Shown here: positions 22,466-32,497 of the stretch, in pieces
How positions within the stretch are numbered: the stretch's first letter is position 1
Layout: the number at the start of each line of letters is the position of its first letter
DNA from: Thermocrispum municipale DSM 44069
GTDB lineage: Bacteria > Actinomycetota > Actinomycetes > Mycobacteriales > Pseudonocardiaceae
NCBI RefSeq assembly: GCF_000427825.1
Contig: NZ_ATYT01000005.1
Coordinates: 186,001-250,000 of the forward strand
Length of the DNA stretch: 64,000 nt
Direction: 5' to 3'
Program-made: the position numbers and the translations under genes
Notes under the pieces: model-generated
What the model saw: only the letters and a program-made list of their open reading frames with translations
Databases searched by the model: none
Told to the model about the DNA's origin: nothing

Positions 22466-23035
22466 GTGGCGACGAAAACGTTGACGCCGGCGGCCGAGCG
22501 GGTGCTGGACGTGGCAGGCAAGTTGTTCTACGAGCGTGGGATCACGGCCGTGGGCGTGGAGGGCATCGCGGCGGCTGCCGGGGTGACCAAGAAGACGCTC
22601 TACGACCGGTTCGGCTCCAAGGCGCAGCTGGTCGCCGAGTACCTACGGAGGCGAGATCGCCGCTATCGCGAGCATGTCGAGCAGACGCTGGCGCGCGGCC
22701 GGAAGGCCGACCGTCCGCTGCTGATGTTCGACGCACTTCAGTCGTGGATCGAGCGGGAGAACCCGCGTGGTTGCGCGTTCGTCAACGCCAACGCCGAGCT
22801 GGCCGAGCCCGATCACCCCGGCCGCGCCGCCATCGCTGAACAGAAGCAATGGCAGTTGGAACGGCTGCGGCAGCTGGTGGACGAGGCAGGCGTGCGCCGG
22901 CCGGCCGCCGTCGCGGAGACGCTGTTCATCCTGCTGGAAGGCGCGACGGTGGCCAGCACGCTCGGCGTCGCCGAGAAGGCCGTGCGCACCGCGAGGCGAA
23001 CCGCCGCCGCGGTGCTGGCGCAGGCGAAGCGCTAG
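22466..23035 (+). CDS. TetR family transcriptional regulator
   Basis: 189 aa. N-terminal helix-turn-helix (about 10-55: [20 protein letters not shown] through [20 protein letters not shown]). The C-terminal ligand domain carries [19 protein letters not shown], a pattern of AcrR/QacR-like repressors. The start at 22466 uses GAGG 8 nt upstream; GTG 22457 is an alternative adding three residues. It likely represses itself and the divergent exporter. The last 4 nt overlap the convergent fumarase stop. Confidence 0.9.
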   Translation: MATKTLTPAAERVLDVAGKLFYERGITAVGVEGIAAAAGVTKKTLYDRFGSKAQLVAEYLRRRDRRYREHVEQTLARGRKADRPLLMFDALQSWIERENPRGCAFVNANAELAEPDHPGRAAIAEQKQWQLERLRQLVDEAGVRRPAAVAETLFILLEGATVASTLGVAEKAVRTARRTAAAVLAQAKR

Positions 23036-24447
23036 CGGTTGTTGCCGCGCGCCATCCGCAGCACGTCCAGTGCCTCGTCCAGCTGCTCCTCGGTGATCTT
23101 GCCGTTGGCCACGTGGCCGCGCTCGATCACCACGTCGCGGATGCTCTTGCTCTCGGCCAGTGCCTGCTTGGCGACCGCGGCGGCCTCCTCGTAGCCGATG
23201 TAGGCGTTCAACGGCGTGACGATGGACGGCGACCCTTCCGCGTACTGCCGCGCGCGATCGGCGTTGACCGTCAGCCCGGCGAAGACCTTGTCGGCGAGCA
23301 GGCGGGACACCGCGCTGATCAACCGCGCGGACTCCAGCACGTTGCGGGCGATCACCGGCAGGTTGACGTTGAGCTGGAAATTGCCCTGGGAGCCTGCGAA
23401 GGCCACCGCGGCGTCGTTGCCGATCACCTGAGCGACGACCTGCAGCGTCGCTTCACAGATCACCGGGTTGACCTTGCCCGGCATGATCGACGACCCGGGC
23501 TGCAGGTCGGGCAGCGCCAGCTCGGCCAATCCGGTGCGCGGGCCGGAGCCCAGCCAGCGGACGTCGTTGGCGATCTTGTTGAGCGCCACGGCCGCGGTGC
23601 GCAGTTGGCCGGATGCCTCCACCACGGAGTCCTGCGACGCCTGTGCCTCGAAGTGGTTGCGGGCCTCGGTCACCGGCAGCCCGGTCACCTTCGCCAGCTC
23701 CTCGGCCACCGCGGCGCCGAACCCGGGCGGCGCGTTCAAGCCGGAACCGACGGCCGTGCCGCCGATGGCCAGTTCGCCGAGCCGCGGCACGGACGACTCC
23801 AGCCGCTCCACGGAGAACCGCAGCTGGGCGGCCCACGCGCCGGCCTCCTGCTGGAACGTGATCGGCACGGCGTCCATCAGGTGGGTGCGGCCGGACTTGA
23901 CCAGGTCACCCCACTCGGCCGCGCGCCCCTCGATGGTGTCGGCGAGGTAGGTCAGCGCAGGGACGACGTCGTTCACCACGGCTTCGGTGGCCGCCAGGTG
24001 CAGGGTCGTCGGGAACGTGTCGTTGGACGACTGCGAGGCGTTGACGTGGTCGTTCGGGTGCACGTCCCGCCCCAGGCTGCGGCTGGCCAACGTGGCGATG
24101 ACCTCGTTGGCGTTCATGTTCGACGAGGTCCCCGACCCGGTCTGGAACACGTCGATGGGGAAGTGGTCGTCGTGCTTGCCCTCGGCCACTTCGTCGGCCG
24201 CGGCGGCGATGGCCGACGCGAGCTCCTCGTCCAGGACGCCGAGCCGGCCGTTGACCCGGGCACACGCGGCTTTCAGCAGGCCGAGCGCCCTGATCTGGGT
24301 TCGCTCCAGGCCACGCCCGGAGATCGGGAAGTTCTCCACCGCCCGCTGGGTCTGCGCCCGGTAGAGCGCGTCGGCGGGCACGCGAACTTCTCCCATCGTG
24401 TCGCGTTCGATGCGGTAGCCGTCCTGTGCGCCAGTGTTGTCAGCCAT
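23032..24447 (-). CDS. fumC: Fumarate hydratase class II
   Basis: 471 aa. Class II fumarase/aspartase superfamily with the signature [11 protein letters not shown] (about 317-327), the catalytic region [17 protein letters not shown], and the [14 protein letters not shown] substrate loop. It converts fumarate to malate in the TCA cycle. In Mycobacterium fum lies next to glpX (Rv1098c-Rv1099c); here the two are separated by a flavoprotein and the protease pair. Confidence 0.95.
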   Translation of the reverse strand: MADNTGAQDGYRIERDTMGEVRVPADALYRAQTQRAVENFPISGRGLERTQIRALGLLKAACARVNGRLGVLDEELASAIAAAADEVAEGKHDDHFPIDVFQTGSGTSSNMNANEVIATLASRSLGRDVHPNDHVNASQSSNDTFPTTLHLAATEAVVNDVVPALTYLADTIEGRAAEWGDLVKSGRTHLMDAVPITFQQEAGAWAAQLRFSVERLESSVPRLGELAIGGTAVGSGLNAPPGFGAAVAEELAKVTGLPVTEARNHFEAQASQDSVVEASGQLRTAAVALNKIANDVRWLGSGPRTGLAELALPDLQPGSSIMPGKVNPVICEATLQVVAQVIGNDAAVAFAGSQGNFQLNVNLPVIARNVLESARLISAVSRLLADKVFAGLTVNADRARQYAEGSPSIVTPLNAYIGYEEAAAVAKQALAESKSIRDVVIERGHVANGKITEEQLDEALDVLRMARGNNR

Positions 24448-24551
24448 GCTTCGAGTCTGGCCCGCCGCGCGCGCGGAAGCCACTCAACGCGAACTACGTC
24501 TCGTCCAGGGCGCGCCACTCGCGAACGGGCGCGGCGGTGGTGTGACCGGGT

Positions 24552-24557
24552 TAACCT
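24552..24557 (+). promoter_or_regulatory. -10 box TAACCT of a leaderless promoter
   Basis: TAACCT ends 7 nt before the ATG at 24565. No ribosome site is present. Confidence 0.55.
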
Positions 24558-24564
24558 CTCCGGT

Positions 24565-25536
24565 ATGAGTCGCCTCGAAGTCGATCTGCTCATCGTCGGT
24601 GCCGGGCCCACGGGCTTGTTCGCCACCTACTACGCCGGGTTCCGCGGGCTGAGTTGCGCGGTGGTCGACTCGCTCCCCGAGCCGGGCGGACAGATCACCG
24701 CGATGTACCCGGAGAAGCAGATCTACGACGTGGCGGGCTTCCCGAGCGTGCTGGGCCGCGACCTGGTGGCGTCGCTGGTCAAGCAGGCCGAGCAGGCCGA
24801 CCCGCACTATTTGCTGGGCTGCAAGGCGACCACGCTGACCGAGGTCGACGGCAAGCTGCAGGTCGGGATCGAGGGGGAGGAGCCGGTGCTGACCAGAGCG
24901 GTGCTGATCACCGCGGGCATCGGAGAGTTCACCCCGCGGCCGCTGCCGTCCGCCGAGGGTTGGATGGGCCGCGGAGTGGTGCACTTCGTCCCGTCGCTGC
25001 AGGAGCACCGGGGCAAGCACGTGGTCGTGGTCGGTGGTGGCGACTCGGCGTTCGACTGGGCGCTGGCGCTGCACCCGATCGCCGCGAGCGTGCGGCTGGT
25101 GCACCGGCGGGCACGGTTCCGGGCCGCGGAGTCGGTCGTGACGCGGGTGCGTGAGCTGGGGATCCCGATCATCACCGACGCCGAGGTCACCGCCATGTTC
25201 GGCGACGACAGGGTGCGCGAAGTGGAGATCACGCAGAAAGGCGCGGACCCGGTGCGGGTGCCCGCGGACACGGTGGTCGCCGCGTTGGGCTTCACCGCGG
25301 ACCTGGGGCCGATCGAGAGCTGGGGATTGCAGATCGAACGCCGTCAGATCACGGTCGACACCCGGATGGCGACCGCGCGGCCGTTCGTCTACGCGGCCGG
25401 TGACGTCGCCACCTATCCCGGCAAGGTCAAGTTGATCGCCACCGGCTTCGGGGAGGCCGCGACGGCGGTGAACAACATCGCGGTGGACCTCGACCCCCAG
25501 GCGCACCTGTTCCCGGGGCACTCGTCGGACGTGTGA
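24565..25536 (+). CDS. Ferredoxin/flavodoxin-NADP reductase, thioredoxin-reductase-like
   Basis: 323 aa. N-terminal FAD dinucleotide motif GAGPTGLFATYYAGFRG (about 11-27), NADP motif VVVVGGGDSAFDWAL (about 152-166), and a C-terminal FAD loop YAAGDVATYPGKVKLIATGFGEA. The CxxC redox pair of thioredoxin reductase is absent, which places it with type-2 ferredoxin-NADP reductases (YumC-like). It likely moves electrons between NADPH and ferredoxin or flavodoxin. A leaderless promoter precedes it. Confidence 0.9.
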   Translation: MSRLEVDLLIVGAGPTGLFATYYAGFRGLSCAVVDSLPEPGGQITAMYPEKQIYDVAGFPSVLGRDLVASLVKQAEQADPHYLLGCKATTLTEVDGKLQVGIEGEEPVLTRAVLITAGIGEFTPRPLPSAEGWMGRGVVHFVPSLQEHRGKHVVVVGGGDSAFDWALALHPIAASVRLVHRRARFRAAESVVTRVRELGIPIITDAEVTAMFGDDRVREVEITQKGADPVRVPADTVVAALGFTADLGPIESWGLQIERRQITVDTRMATARPFVYAAGDVATYPGKVKLIATGFGEAATAVNNIAVDLDPQAHLFPGHSSDV

Positions 25537-25543
25537 CGAAGAG

Positions 25544-25575
25544 GAGCGGGCCCACCGATGTCGATGAGCCCGCTC
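25544..25575. terminator. Bidirectional hairpin between flavoprotein and protease genes
   Basis: GAGCGGGC and GCCCGCTC form the outer 8-bp stem, with a partly paired interior. It lies between two convergent stops and resembles the hairpin after the second protease, as if duplicated with the gene. Confidence 0.65.
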
Positions 25576-25587
25576 GTACGGGGTGGA

Positions 25588-26379
25588 CTAGCGGGTTGCG
25601 CCTTTCAGGGTCTCGTCGATCCAGTCGGCGTGGGCGACGACGTCGGTGTAGACGGACGGCTTGGTCCCACACGGCACGGGGCCGCGGCTGGTGGCGCCGA
25701 GCAGCACCCAGGCGCCGCCTTCCTTGGCGATCTGCGGGCTGCCCGAGTCCCCGAGACAGGCGCCTGAATCACCGCCGGGGCTGTCGGTGCACAGTTCGGT
25801 ATCCGGGTCGATCAGTGCGCTCGCGCAGTCGGCGGGGTCGAGCACCGTGACGTCCAACTCCTGCAGCGTGGTGGGTAGCTGCGTGTCTTCCTCGGGCTCG
25901 GGAACGGTGATACCCCAGCCCAGCAGCCGGGTTTCGGTGCCCGGCTCGGTCGAGGTGCCCAGTGCGATCGGCGTGGCCTCGACCGGTGCGGCCAGCTTGA
26001 GCAGCGCGATGTCGTGCGGGGGGTCGCCTTCCACCCAGCCGTCGGCAAGCTCCGGGTGGATGTCGATGTCGGCGACCCGTACCTGTTCGCCGCCGGTCGT
26101 GTGGTCGAGGCTGCCGACGCGCACGGTGATCTGCGTCGGGTCCAGCTGGTAGTCCCACACGCAGTGATATGCCGTCACCACCCACTCCGGTGCGATCAAC
26201 GCGCCGCCGCAGAAGTGCTTGCCGTCGTCCTGCAGCTAGGCGACGAACGAGTACTCCTCGGTGGCGTCGTGCCCACCGACGATAAGCGGCTCGACGTCGT
26301 CCGCCCAGGCCGCTGTCGGCAGAGCACCGGCCGTGAGCACTGCCGCCAGGAGTCCGACGATCAGAGAACGTTTCCGCAT
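25588..26379 (-). pseudogene. Trypsin-like serine protease copy interrupted by an amber codon
   Basis: A 264-codon frame with start ATG 26379 (MRKRSLIVGLLAAVLTAGAL signal peptide) and propeptide cleavage site IVGG at 33-36. An in-frame TAG lies at 26236-26238 (codon 48), where the intact paralogue has Ser (TCG to TAG is one change). Downstream of it the frame is intact to the stop. His (TAYHC, for TAAHC), Asp (HDIALLKL) and Ser (GDSGSP, for GDSGGP) are still present, with relaxed neighbours. Read as a recently silenced duplicate; nonsense readthrough or a sequence error are alternatives. Confidence 0.8.
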
Positions 26380-26492
26380 GCTTGTCTCCTTCCGCAACCG
26401 GCGGGGTTGGCGCCGGCACAGGGAACACGGAGGAAAGGCGCTGACTTGTTCGGCCAGTAGTCGGAAAAGAGATCACGGTGACCACGACAAGC

Positions 26493-26524
26493 GAACGGGC
26501 CCACCGAAGCCGGTGAGCCCGTTC
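26493..26524 (-). terminator. Hairpin after the intact serine protease
   Basis: GAACGGGCCCACCG and CGGTGAGCCCGTTC pair over 14 positions with one mismatch and a 4-nt loop, 17 nt beyond the protease stop. Confidence 0.7.
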
Positions 26525-26541
26525 GTCGATGGCGCAGAGTT

Positions 26542-27333
26542 TCAGCTGACGGCGCCGCCGGTGACCTCGTTGACCCAGTCGGCGTGGGCCACGGTGCTGG
26601 TGTAGATCGACGGCTCGATCGCGCAGGTCGAGCTGCCACCGGAGCGGCTGGTGGCACCGATCAGCACCCAGTTGCCGCCTTCCTTGGCGATCTGCGGGCC
26701 GCCCGAGTCGCCGTAGCAGGCGCCCGAGTCACCGCCGGGGTTGTCGGTGCACAGCTCGGTGTCGGCGTCGATCTGGCCGCCCGCGCATCCGGACGGGTCG
26801 ACCACCGCCACGTCCAGCTCCTGCAGCGTGTCCGGGCCGCTGTCACCACCCGGCTGCGGGGTGGTCTGGCCCCAGCCGAGGATGCGCGACTCGGTGCCGA
26901 CGTCCGCGGACGAGCCCAGCTGGATCGGCGTCGCCTCGACCGGCGACTCCAGCTTGATCAGGGCGATGTCGTTGGTGCCGTTGTAGTCCGGGTGGACGGT
27001 GATCTCGGCCGCCTGCGCCTCTTCACCGCCGGAGGTGCGGTCGAGGCTGCCGATCCGCAGCTGCACCTGCGACGGGCTGGCGCCGTCCACACAGTGCGCG
27101 GCGGTCAGCACCCAGTCGGAGGCGATCAGCGAACCACCGCAGAAGTGCTGGCCCTGCTGCTGCAGCGAAACGACGAACGAGTACTCCTCGGTCGCGTCGT
27201 GGCCGCCGACGATGTACGGCTGGACTTCGTCCGAGTTGTCGGCGGGGTCGGCCAGGGCACCGGTTGCCGCCGCACCACTGACAGCCGTCGCCGCTGCCGC
27301 CAGGAGTCCCACCACCAGAGAACGTTTACGCAT
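26542..27333 (-). CDS. Secreted trypsin-like serine protease (S1 family)
   Basis: 263 aa. Signal peptide (1-28), short propeptide, activation site at IVGG (41-44), catalytic triad H80 (TAAHC), D122 (NDIALIKL) and S210 (GDSGGP), and six cysteines in S1 spacing. D204 to S210 (GACYGDSGGP) leaves the S1 pocket ready for a basic side chain, so trypsin-like specificity is likely. A second, amber-interrupted copy follows downstream on the same strand. ATG start with GGAGAAAAGA upstream. Confidence 0.92.
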   Translation of the reverse strand: MRKRSLVVGLLAAAATAVSGAAATGALADPADNSDEVQPYIVGGHDATEEYSFVVSLQQQGQHFCGGSLIASDWVLTAAHCVDGASPSQVQLRIGSLDRTSGGEEAQAAEITVHPDYNGTNDIALIKLESPVEATPIQLGSSADVGTESRILGWGQTTPQPGGDSGPDTLQELDVAVVDPSGCAGGQIDADTELCTDNPGGDSGACYGDSGGPQIAKEGGNWVLIGATSRSGGSSTCAIEPSIYTSTVAHADWVNEVTGGAVS

Positions 27334-27659
27334 GTTCTCTTTTCTCCTTCCGTCGTTGCCGGCGTCCGCCGACGAAAACCATTGGTGACGGAAGGTAGGT
27401 GCGGGTATCGGACGTGTGACACCCGCGAAAGTAGGAACCGGGTCAACAATTCACGATCCGTCGCCAAATTCCGTGAACGTTGTGCCTGATGACCGATCTG
27501 GGCGCTATTTCCGCACGTAGACGGCTCGTTCGGGTTGTCACGCGAAGGTGTGTTCGCGGTGCCGCGGGCGGGTAGGGACGGTCCTGCGGGCTCGGCAGGG
27601 ACGGTTCCGCGGGCTCGACAGGGAACGGTGCCGCGGACTGGCCCGCAGGCGGCCGACCG
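27334..27659. other. Gap between glpX and the protease, with a ~23-bp repeat
   Basis: 27334-27540 holds the protease promoter region, which is relatively AT-rich and has no ORF I can support. 27559-27645 holds about four copies of a 21-24 bp unit beginning GGTGCCGCGG or GGTTCCGCGG and ending with GGCAGGGAC-like sequence (starts at 27559, 27580, 27603 and 27627). Confidence 0.55.
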
Positions 27660-28721
27660 TTACGGCAGCGGCGGCACCGCGGGTTCGTCCGAGGACCGGT
27701 CGAAGTCGACCGACGAGTACTGCCGCAGCTTCGTCAGCCGGTGGTAGCCCTCGATCATGCGTACGGTGCCGGACTTGGACCGCATCACGATCGAGTGTGT
27801 CGTGGCGCCGCCCGACCGGTAGTGCACCCCGCGCAGCAGGTCGCCGTCGGTGACGCCGGTGGCGCAGAAGAACACGTTCTCGCCGCTGACCAGGTCGTCG
27901 GTGTGCAGGACGCGATCCAGGTCGTGCCCGGCCGCCAGTGCCTTCTCGCGCTCGGCGTCGTCCTTGGGCCACAGCCTGCCCTGCAGCGCGCCACCCATGC
28001 ACTTCATGGCCGCCGCGGCGATGATGCCCTCCGGGGTACCGCCGATGCCCAGCAGCATGTCCACACCGGTCGTGGGCCGCGCCGTGGCGATCGCACCGGC
28101 CACGTCGCCGTCGGTGATGAACCGGATGCGCGCGCCTGCCCGCCGCACTTCGTCGACCAGCTGGGCGTGCCGCGGCCGGTCCAGGATGCACACCGTCACG
28201 TCGCTGACGTCGGTGTTCTTCGCCTTCGCCACCCGCCGGATGTTCTCCGCAACCGGCACGGTCAGGTCGACCACGTCCGCCGCCTCCGGGCCGACGGCCA
28301 GTTTCTCCATGTAGAACACCGCGGACGGGTCGAACATCGCTCCGCGCTCGGCCACCGCCAGCACGGCGAGCGCGTTCGGCATGCCCTTGCTCATCAGCGT
28401 GGTGCCGTCGATCGGGTCGACCGCGACGTCACACTCCGGGCCGTCGCCGTTGCCGACCAACTCGCCGTTGTACAGCATCGGCGCTTCGTCCTTCTCGCCT
28501 TCACCGATCACCACCACACCGCGCATCGACACGGTGCTGATCAGCTGGCGCATGGCGTCGACCGCCGCGCCGTCGCCGCCTTCCTTGTCACCACGGCCGA
28601 CCCACCGGCCGGCCGCCATCGCCGCTGCTTCGGTGACCCGAACCAGCTCCATCGCCAGGTTGCGGTCCGGGGCTTCACCCTTGCGGCGGGTAGTGCTCGA
28701 AGACGAGTCGGTCGCGCTCAT
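27660..28721 (-). CDS. glpX: Fructose-1,6-bisphosphatase, class II
   Basis: 353 aa from ATG 28721 with GGAGG 5 nt upstream. The metal/phosphate site [12 protein letters not shown] starts at D102; [12 protein letters not shown] (72-83) and [12 protein letters not shown] are also family marks. It is the gluconeogenic phosphatase of actinobacteria (Mycobacterium Rv1099c), metal-dependent and cytosolic. Downstream lies the short repeat region before the protease genes. Confidence 0.95.
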   Translation of the reverse strand: MSATDSSSSTTRRKGEAPDRNLAMELVRVTEAAAMAAGRWVGRGDKEGGDGAAVDAMRQLISTVSMRGVVVIGEGEKDEAPMLYNGELVGNGDGPECDVAVDPIDGTTLMSKGMPNALAVLAVAERGAMFDPSAVFYMEKLAVGPEAADVVDLTVPVAENIRRVAKAKNTDVSDVTVCILDRPRHAQLVDEVRRAGARIRFITDGDVAGAIATARPTTGVDMLLGIGGTPEGIIAAAAMKCMGGALQGRLWPKDDAEREKALAAGHDLDRVLHTDDLVSGENVFFCATGVTDGDLLRGVHYRSGGATTHSIVMRSKSGTVRMIEGYHRLTKLRQYSSVDFDRSSDEPAVPPLP

Positions 28722-28792
28722 GATGTCCTCCAGTCGTGACGCGCCTTGCATCCTCCCAGATTGCCTGGGCGTCGTAGGCCGGATGTGCCGCG

Positions 28793-29035
28793 TTACTCAC
28801 CGTCGGAAGGCGGCTCGTCCGCCTCGCCGACGGAAGCCAGTTTGTCGTCGATGCGTTTGCGAGCGCCCTCCAGATGCCGCTCGCACACGCGCGCAAGCTC
28901 TTCGCCCTTCTCCCACAGCTCCAGCGACTCTTCCAGCGACTTCCCGCCCGCTTCCAGCTCGCGCACCACTTCGAGCAGCTGGTCGCGAGCCTGCTCGTAG
29001 CCGAGCGTGGCGTAGCCGTTCTTCTCGTCGCTCAT
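28793..29035 (-). CDS. xseB: Exodeoxyribonuclease VII small subunit
   Basis: 80 aa. Typical XseB helical hairpin ([20 protein letters not shown], then [20 protein letters not shown]) with an acidic tail. It binds the large subunit in the complex that degrades single-stranded DNA. It overlaps xseA by 4 nt (ATGA), so production is coupled. Confidence 0.95.
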   Translation of the reverse strand: MSDEKNGYATLGYEQARDQLLEVVRELEAGGKSLEESLELWEKGEELARVCERHLEGARKRIDDKLASVGEADEPPSDGE

Positions 29036-30324
29036 GACTCGATCCTGGCAGACGGGTCGTCGTCATCGGTATCGGGCGCGATGCCGTCGACCACGGCATG
29101 CACCGCACCATCGGCCAGCCGCACCCGAAGCTCCGTGCCGACCTCGGCTTCGTCGACCGAGCGCAACACGGACAGCGAGCCGTCCGGCTTGCGCACCTGC
29201 ACCACGGCGTAGCCGCGTTCCATCGTCGCTGCGGGCCCCAGAGCGGTCAGGCGACCGCGGGCGGTGGCCAGGGTTGCTTGTTCGGCGGACAGCGCCGCCA
29301 GCACGGCACGGCGCGCGCGTTCCCTGGCGAGCTGGATCTCGTCGGCTCGTCGGTCGAGCGGACCGTACGGGTCGGCCAACACCGGGCGGCTACGCAGCTG
29401 GGACAGCCACTCGCACTGCGTGTCGACCCAGCCGCGGAGCGCGCGACGGCAGCGGTGGCGCAGCTCGGCGATCCGCTCGGCTTCCACCTTCACGTCCGGC
29501 ACGATCCGCTTGGCCGCGTCCGTGGGCGTGGAACAGCGCACGTCGGCGACGTGGTCCAGCAGGGGGGAGTCCGGTTCGTGGCCGATGGCCGACACCACGG
29601 GTTTACGCGTGCGGGAGACCTCCCGGCACAGCCGCTCGTCGGAGAACGGCAGCAGGTCCTCGACACTGCCGCCGCCACGAGCGATCACGATGACCTCGAC
29701 GTCCGGGTCGGCGTCCAATGCCTGCAGCGCGCGGATGATCTGCGGCACCGCCATGGGCCCCTGCACCGCGGTGTTGTGCACTGTGAACCGGACGGCAGGC
29801 CAGCGTGCGTGGGCGTTCGCCAGCACGTCCCGTTCGGCGGCCGAGGCCCGGCCGGTGATGAGCCCGACGCCCTTCGGAAGGAACGGCAGCGGGCGCTTGC
29901 GCTCGGGTGCGAACAAGCCTTCGGCGGCCAGCAACGCGCGCAGCCGCTCGATGCGCGCCAGTAGCTCACCGATGCCGACGGCGCGGATCTCGCTCGCCCG
30001 CAGGCTGATCGTGCCGCGACCGACGAAGAAGTTCGGACGTGCCCGGACGACGATGCGTGCGCCGTCCCGCAACGGCGGCTGCACCTCGTCCAGCAGACCG
30101 ATCGGGCAGGTGACGGTCAACGAGATGTCCGCGGCCGGGTCACGCAGGGTCAGAAACGCCGTTCTGGTGCCCGGCCGCGCGGAGATCTGGGTGACCTGAC
30201 CTTCCATCCAGACGAACCCGAGCCGGTGGATCCAGTCGCCGATCTTGCGCGCGACGGTGCGCACCGGCCACGGATGCTCCGCCGTCGAGCGCTGGCGATC
30301 CACCTGCGCGGGCTCGGCCGTCAC
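29032..30324 (-). CDS. xseA: Exodeoxyribonuclease VII large subunit
   Basis: 430 aa, GTG start. N-terminal OB-fold (about 20-120: [20 protein letters not shown], then WMEGQVTQI), catalytic domain (about 125-320) with [17 protein letters not shown] and [17 protein letters not shown], and a long helical coiled region ending in a basic-acidic tail. With XseB it cleaves single-stranded DNA from both ends. Overlapped by 4 nt with genes on both sides. Confidence 0.95.
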   Translation of the reverse strand: MTAEPAQVDRQRSTAEHPWPVRTVARKIGDWIHRLGFVWMEGQVTQISARPGTRTAFLTLRDPAADISLTVTCPIGLLDEVQPPLRDGARIVVRARPNFFVGRGTISLRASEIRAVGIGELLARIERLRALLAAEGLFAPERKRPLPFLPKGVGLITGRASAAERDVLANAHARWPAVRFTVHNTAVQGPMAVPQIIRALQALDADPDVEVIVIARGGGSVEDLLPFSDERLCREVSRTRKPVVSAIGHEPDSPLLDHVADVRCSTPTDAAKRIVPDVKVEAERIAELRHRCRRALRGWVDTQCEWLSQLRSRPVLADPYGPLDRRADEIQLARERARRAVLAALSAEQATLATARGRLTALGPAATMERGYAVVQVRKPDGSLSVLRSVDEAEVGTELRVRLADGAVHAVVDGIAPDTDDDDPSARIES

Positions 30325-31004
30325 AGCGTGGAGTCACCCCCGGACACCCGCTCGATCCGGCGTTGCAGCATGCCCGCGTAGGACGGCCGGTTCGACGTCG
30401 CCTTCTCGTAGGCGAGCAGCTCGGCGAGCTGTTCGGCGCTGAACTGGCGCAGCCGGGCCCGCAGCTGGGCGAGCGTGAGCTGGTCGTAGTTCGGCAACCA
30501 TTCCGGCGCCCGCGGGCCCTCGCTCTGGTCCGGGTCGTCGCTGGGATCCGCGTCGCGGGCGGCCACCTCGCGCGCCTCTTCCTCCCACGGGTCCGGCGAC
30601 CGGTCGTCGTCGCCCTCGTCAGCCTCGTCGGTCTCGCCTGCGTCCGCTCGGTCGAACATGCTGTTGCGCGCGCTGGTCAGCGGGCCGGCGCCGTTGTGCT
30701 CGGCCCGCGGCGCCGGGACGGAGACCAGTTGCCCGGTGAACGGTTCGCCCGGTGCGTCGGCCACGTCCTCGTCGAACGTGGCCCAGCTGGGCGTGTCCTC
30801 CACCGGCCGGAGCCCGGACAGCGCCTCGTCGCCCTTCAACGCCAGCTCGGTGATGTGTTGCTGCACCCGCATGGACGTCTGGAGCACGTGACTGACCACG
30901 GTGATCGGCAGTCCGATGAGCTGGCGGGGCAGATCCTTGGCGCGCTCGCGAGCGGTGACGACCAACCCGGCCGCGAGCCGTACCGGCAGCGGAAGTGGCT
31001 TCAT
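30321..31004 (-). CDS. Lipid droplet-associated-type protein
   Basis: 227 aa from ATG 31004. A hydrophobic/amphipathic N-terminal half ([40 protein letters not shown]) leads to a long acidic linker (about 100-165, [18 protein letters not shown]). A C-terminal [20 protein letters not shown] helix motif closes it. Homologues at this position (Mycobacterium Rv1109c, beside xseA and ispH) are annotated as lipid droplet-associated. It overlaps xseA by 4 nt and starts the operon. Confidence 0.8.
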   Translation of the reverse strand: MKPLPLPVRLAAGLVVTARERAKDLPRQLIGLPITVVSHVLQTSMRVQQHITELALKGDEALSGLRPVEDTPSWATFDEDVADAPGEPFTGQLVSVPAPRAEHNGAGPLTSARNSMFDRADAGETDEADEGDDDRSPDPWEEEAREVAARDADPSDDPDQSEGPRAPEWLPNYDQLTLAQLRARLRQFSAEQLAELLAYEKATSNRPSYAGMLQRRIERVSGGDSTL

Positions 31005-31133
31005 GCGCCTAGTCTCTCTCACCCGGCCGGCGGACCCAACCCGGGCGGTCCGCGTGGCGGGTGCGGATCCGCGGGTGGTCCGCAGCGGCGGGGCATAAGG
31101 CCTTTCGACTGAGCCGCGGCGGGCTTACGGACT

Positions 31134-31420
31134 CGGGCGACCCGGCGGGGCTGTCGGCACCGGTCGAACCGCGCGCCTGGGCTCCGGTCTCGGGCGACCC
31201 GGCGGGGCTGTCGGCACCGGTCGAACTGCGCGCCTGGGCTCCGGTCTCGGGCGACCCGGGGGGGGCTGCCGGCACCGGTCGAACTGCGCGCCTGGGCTCC
31301 GGTCTCGGGCGACCCGGCGGGTGCTGTGGGCACCGGTCGAACTGCGCGCCTGGGCTCCGGTCTCGGGCGACCCGGCGGGTGCTGTGGGCACCGGTCGAAC
31401 CGCGGCGAGGCTAACGGCCC
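31134..31420. repeat. 57-58 bp tandem repeat, nearly five copies
   Basis: Units begin CGGGCGACCC at 31134, 31191, 31248, 31306 and 31364 (57, 57, 58 and 58 bp), each with GCACCGGTCGAACTGCGCGC and CTGGGCTCCGGTCT. Copies are about 90% or more alike, so the array is recent. It occupies the divergent promoter region between the lipid-droplet gene and ispH. The rest of the 31005-31533 gap has no supportable ORF. Confidence 0.85.
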
Positions 31421-31520
31421 CGGGCGATCGATGCGGTGCGTGCCGCATGCCGGCCGGTGCGGACCGGTAGTTCGGGGTGCCCCCGCTCACCTGCGGAAGC
31501 TTTCCGCCGACCGGTGCCCG

Positions 31521-31526
31521 TAGGGT
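31521..31526 (+). promoter_or_regulatory. -10 box TAGGGT before ispH
   Basis: TAGGGT ends 7 nt before the ATG at 31534. The intervening AGGGAG could also act as a weak ribosome site, so leaderless expression is likely but not certain. Confidence 0.45.
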
Positions 31527-31533
31527 AGGGAGC

Positions 31534-32496
31534 ATGAGTACGGGCAAGCGGGTCCTGCTGGCCAAGCCGCGCGGCTACTGCGCGGGCGTCGACCGTGCGG
31601 TCATCACCGTGGAGAAAGCCCTGGAGAAGTACGGGCCGCCGGTGTACGTCCGCAAGGAGATCGTGCACAACCGGCACGTCGTGGAGACCCTCCGCGAGCG
31701 CGGCGTCATCTTCGTCGAGGAAACCTCCGAGGTGCCGGAAGGCGCCCTGGTGGTGTTCTCCGCGCACGGCGTCTCCCCGGCCGTGCGGGCCGAGGCCCAA
31801 GCCCGCAACCTGCGCACCATCGACGCGACCTGCCCGCTCGTCACCAAGGTCCACAAGGAGGTCAACCGCTTCGACCGCGAGGACTACGACATCCTGCTGA
31901 TCGGCCACGAGGGCCACGAGGAGGTCGAGGGGACCGCGGGCGAGGCGCCGCACCGGGTGCAGCTGGTCGACACCGCCGAGGACGTCGACAAGGTGCAGGT
32001 ACGCGACCCGGAGAAGGTGGTGTGGCTGTCCCAGACCACCCTCTCGGTGGACGAGACGATGGAACGGGTGGAGCAGCTCCGCGAGCGCTTCCCGAAGCTG
32101 GCCGACCCGCCGTCGGACGACATCTGCTACGCCACCTCGAACCGGCAGACCGCGGTCAAGGCGATGGCGCCGGAGTGTGACCTGGTGCTGGTCGTCGGCT
32201 CGCGCAACTCGTCGAACTCCAACCGGCTGGTCGAGGTCGCGCTGCAGGCAGGCGCCAAGGCCGCGCACCTGATCGACTTCGCCAGCGAGGTGGACGAGCA
32301 GTGGCTGGACGGAGTCGAGACGATCGGCGTCACCAGCGGCGCCTCGGTGCCGGACGTGCTGGTGCTCGAGCTGTTGGACTGGTTGTCCCAGCGCGGGTGG
32401 TCCGACGTCGAAGAGGTCACCACGGCCAGCGAGAAGATCTCGTTCGCGCTGCCCAGAGAGCTGCGCGAGGCCAAGGAACGCTCGCAGGTCCGCTGA
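31534..32496 (+). CDS. ispH: 4-hydroxy-3-methylbut-2-enyl diphosphate reductase
   Basis: 320 aa. Three conserved cysteines for the 4Fe-4S cluster are visible ([12 protein letters not shown] near 16; [13 protein letters not shown] near 100; [11 protein letters not shown] near 200). [14 protein letters not shown] and TSGASVP are substrate-binding segments. It is the last step of the MEP pathway, making IPP and DMAPP, and fits the isoprenyl synthase 16 kb upstream. Convergent with the next gene with a 1-nt gap. Confidence 0.96.
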   Translation: MSTGKRVLLAKPRGYCAGVDRAVITVEKALEKYGPPVYVRKEIVHNRHVVETLRERGVIFVEETSEVPEGALVVFSAHGVSPAVRAEAQARNLRTIDATCPLVTKVHKEVNRFDREDYDILLIGHEGHEEVEGTAGEAPHRVQLVDTAEDVDKVQVRDPEKVVWLSQTTLSVDETMERVEQLRERFPKLADPPSDDICYATSNRQTAVKAMAPECDLVLVVGSRNSSNSNRLVEVALQAGAKAAHLIDFASEVDEQWLDGVETIGVTSGASVPDVLVLELLDWLSQRGWSDVEEVTTASEKISFALPRELREAKERSQVR

Positions 32497-32497
32497 C

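Noticed and set aside
22849-24564. Plus-strand frame of 895 codons running through the fumarase region into the flavoprotein
   Set aside because: The part before 24565 is antisense of fumC with His/Arg/Gly-rich composition; the flavoprotein starts at its own ATG with a leaderless promoter.
31134-31420. CRISPR array
   Set aside because: The repeats are directly adjacent with no variable spacers, and no cas genes are in the window.
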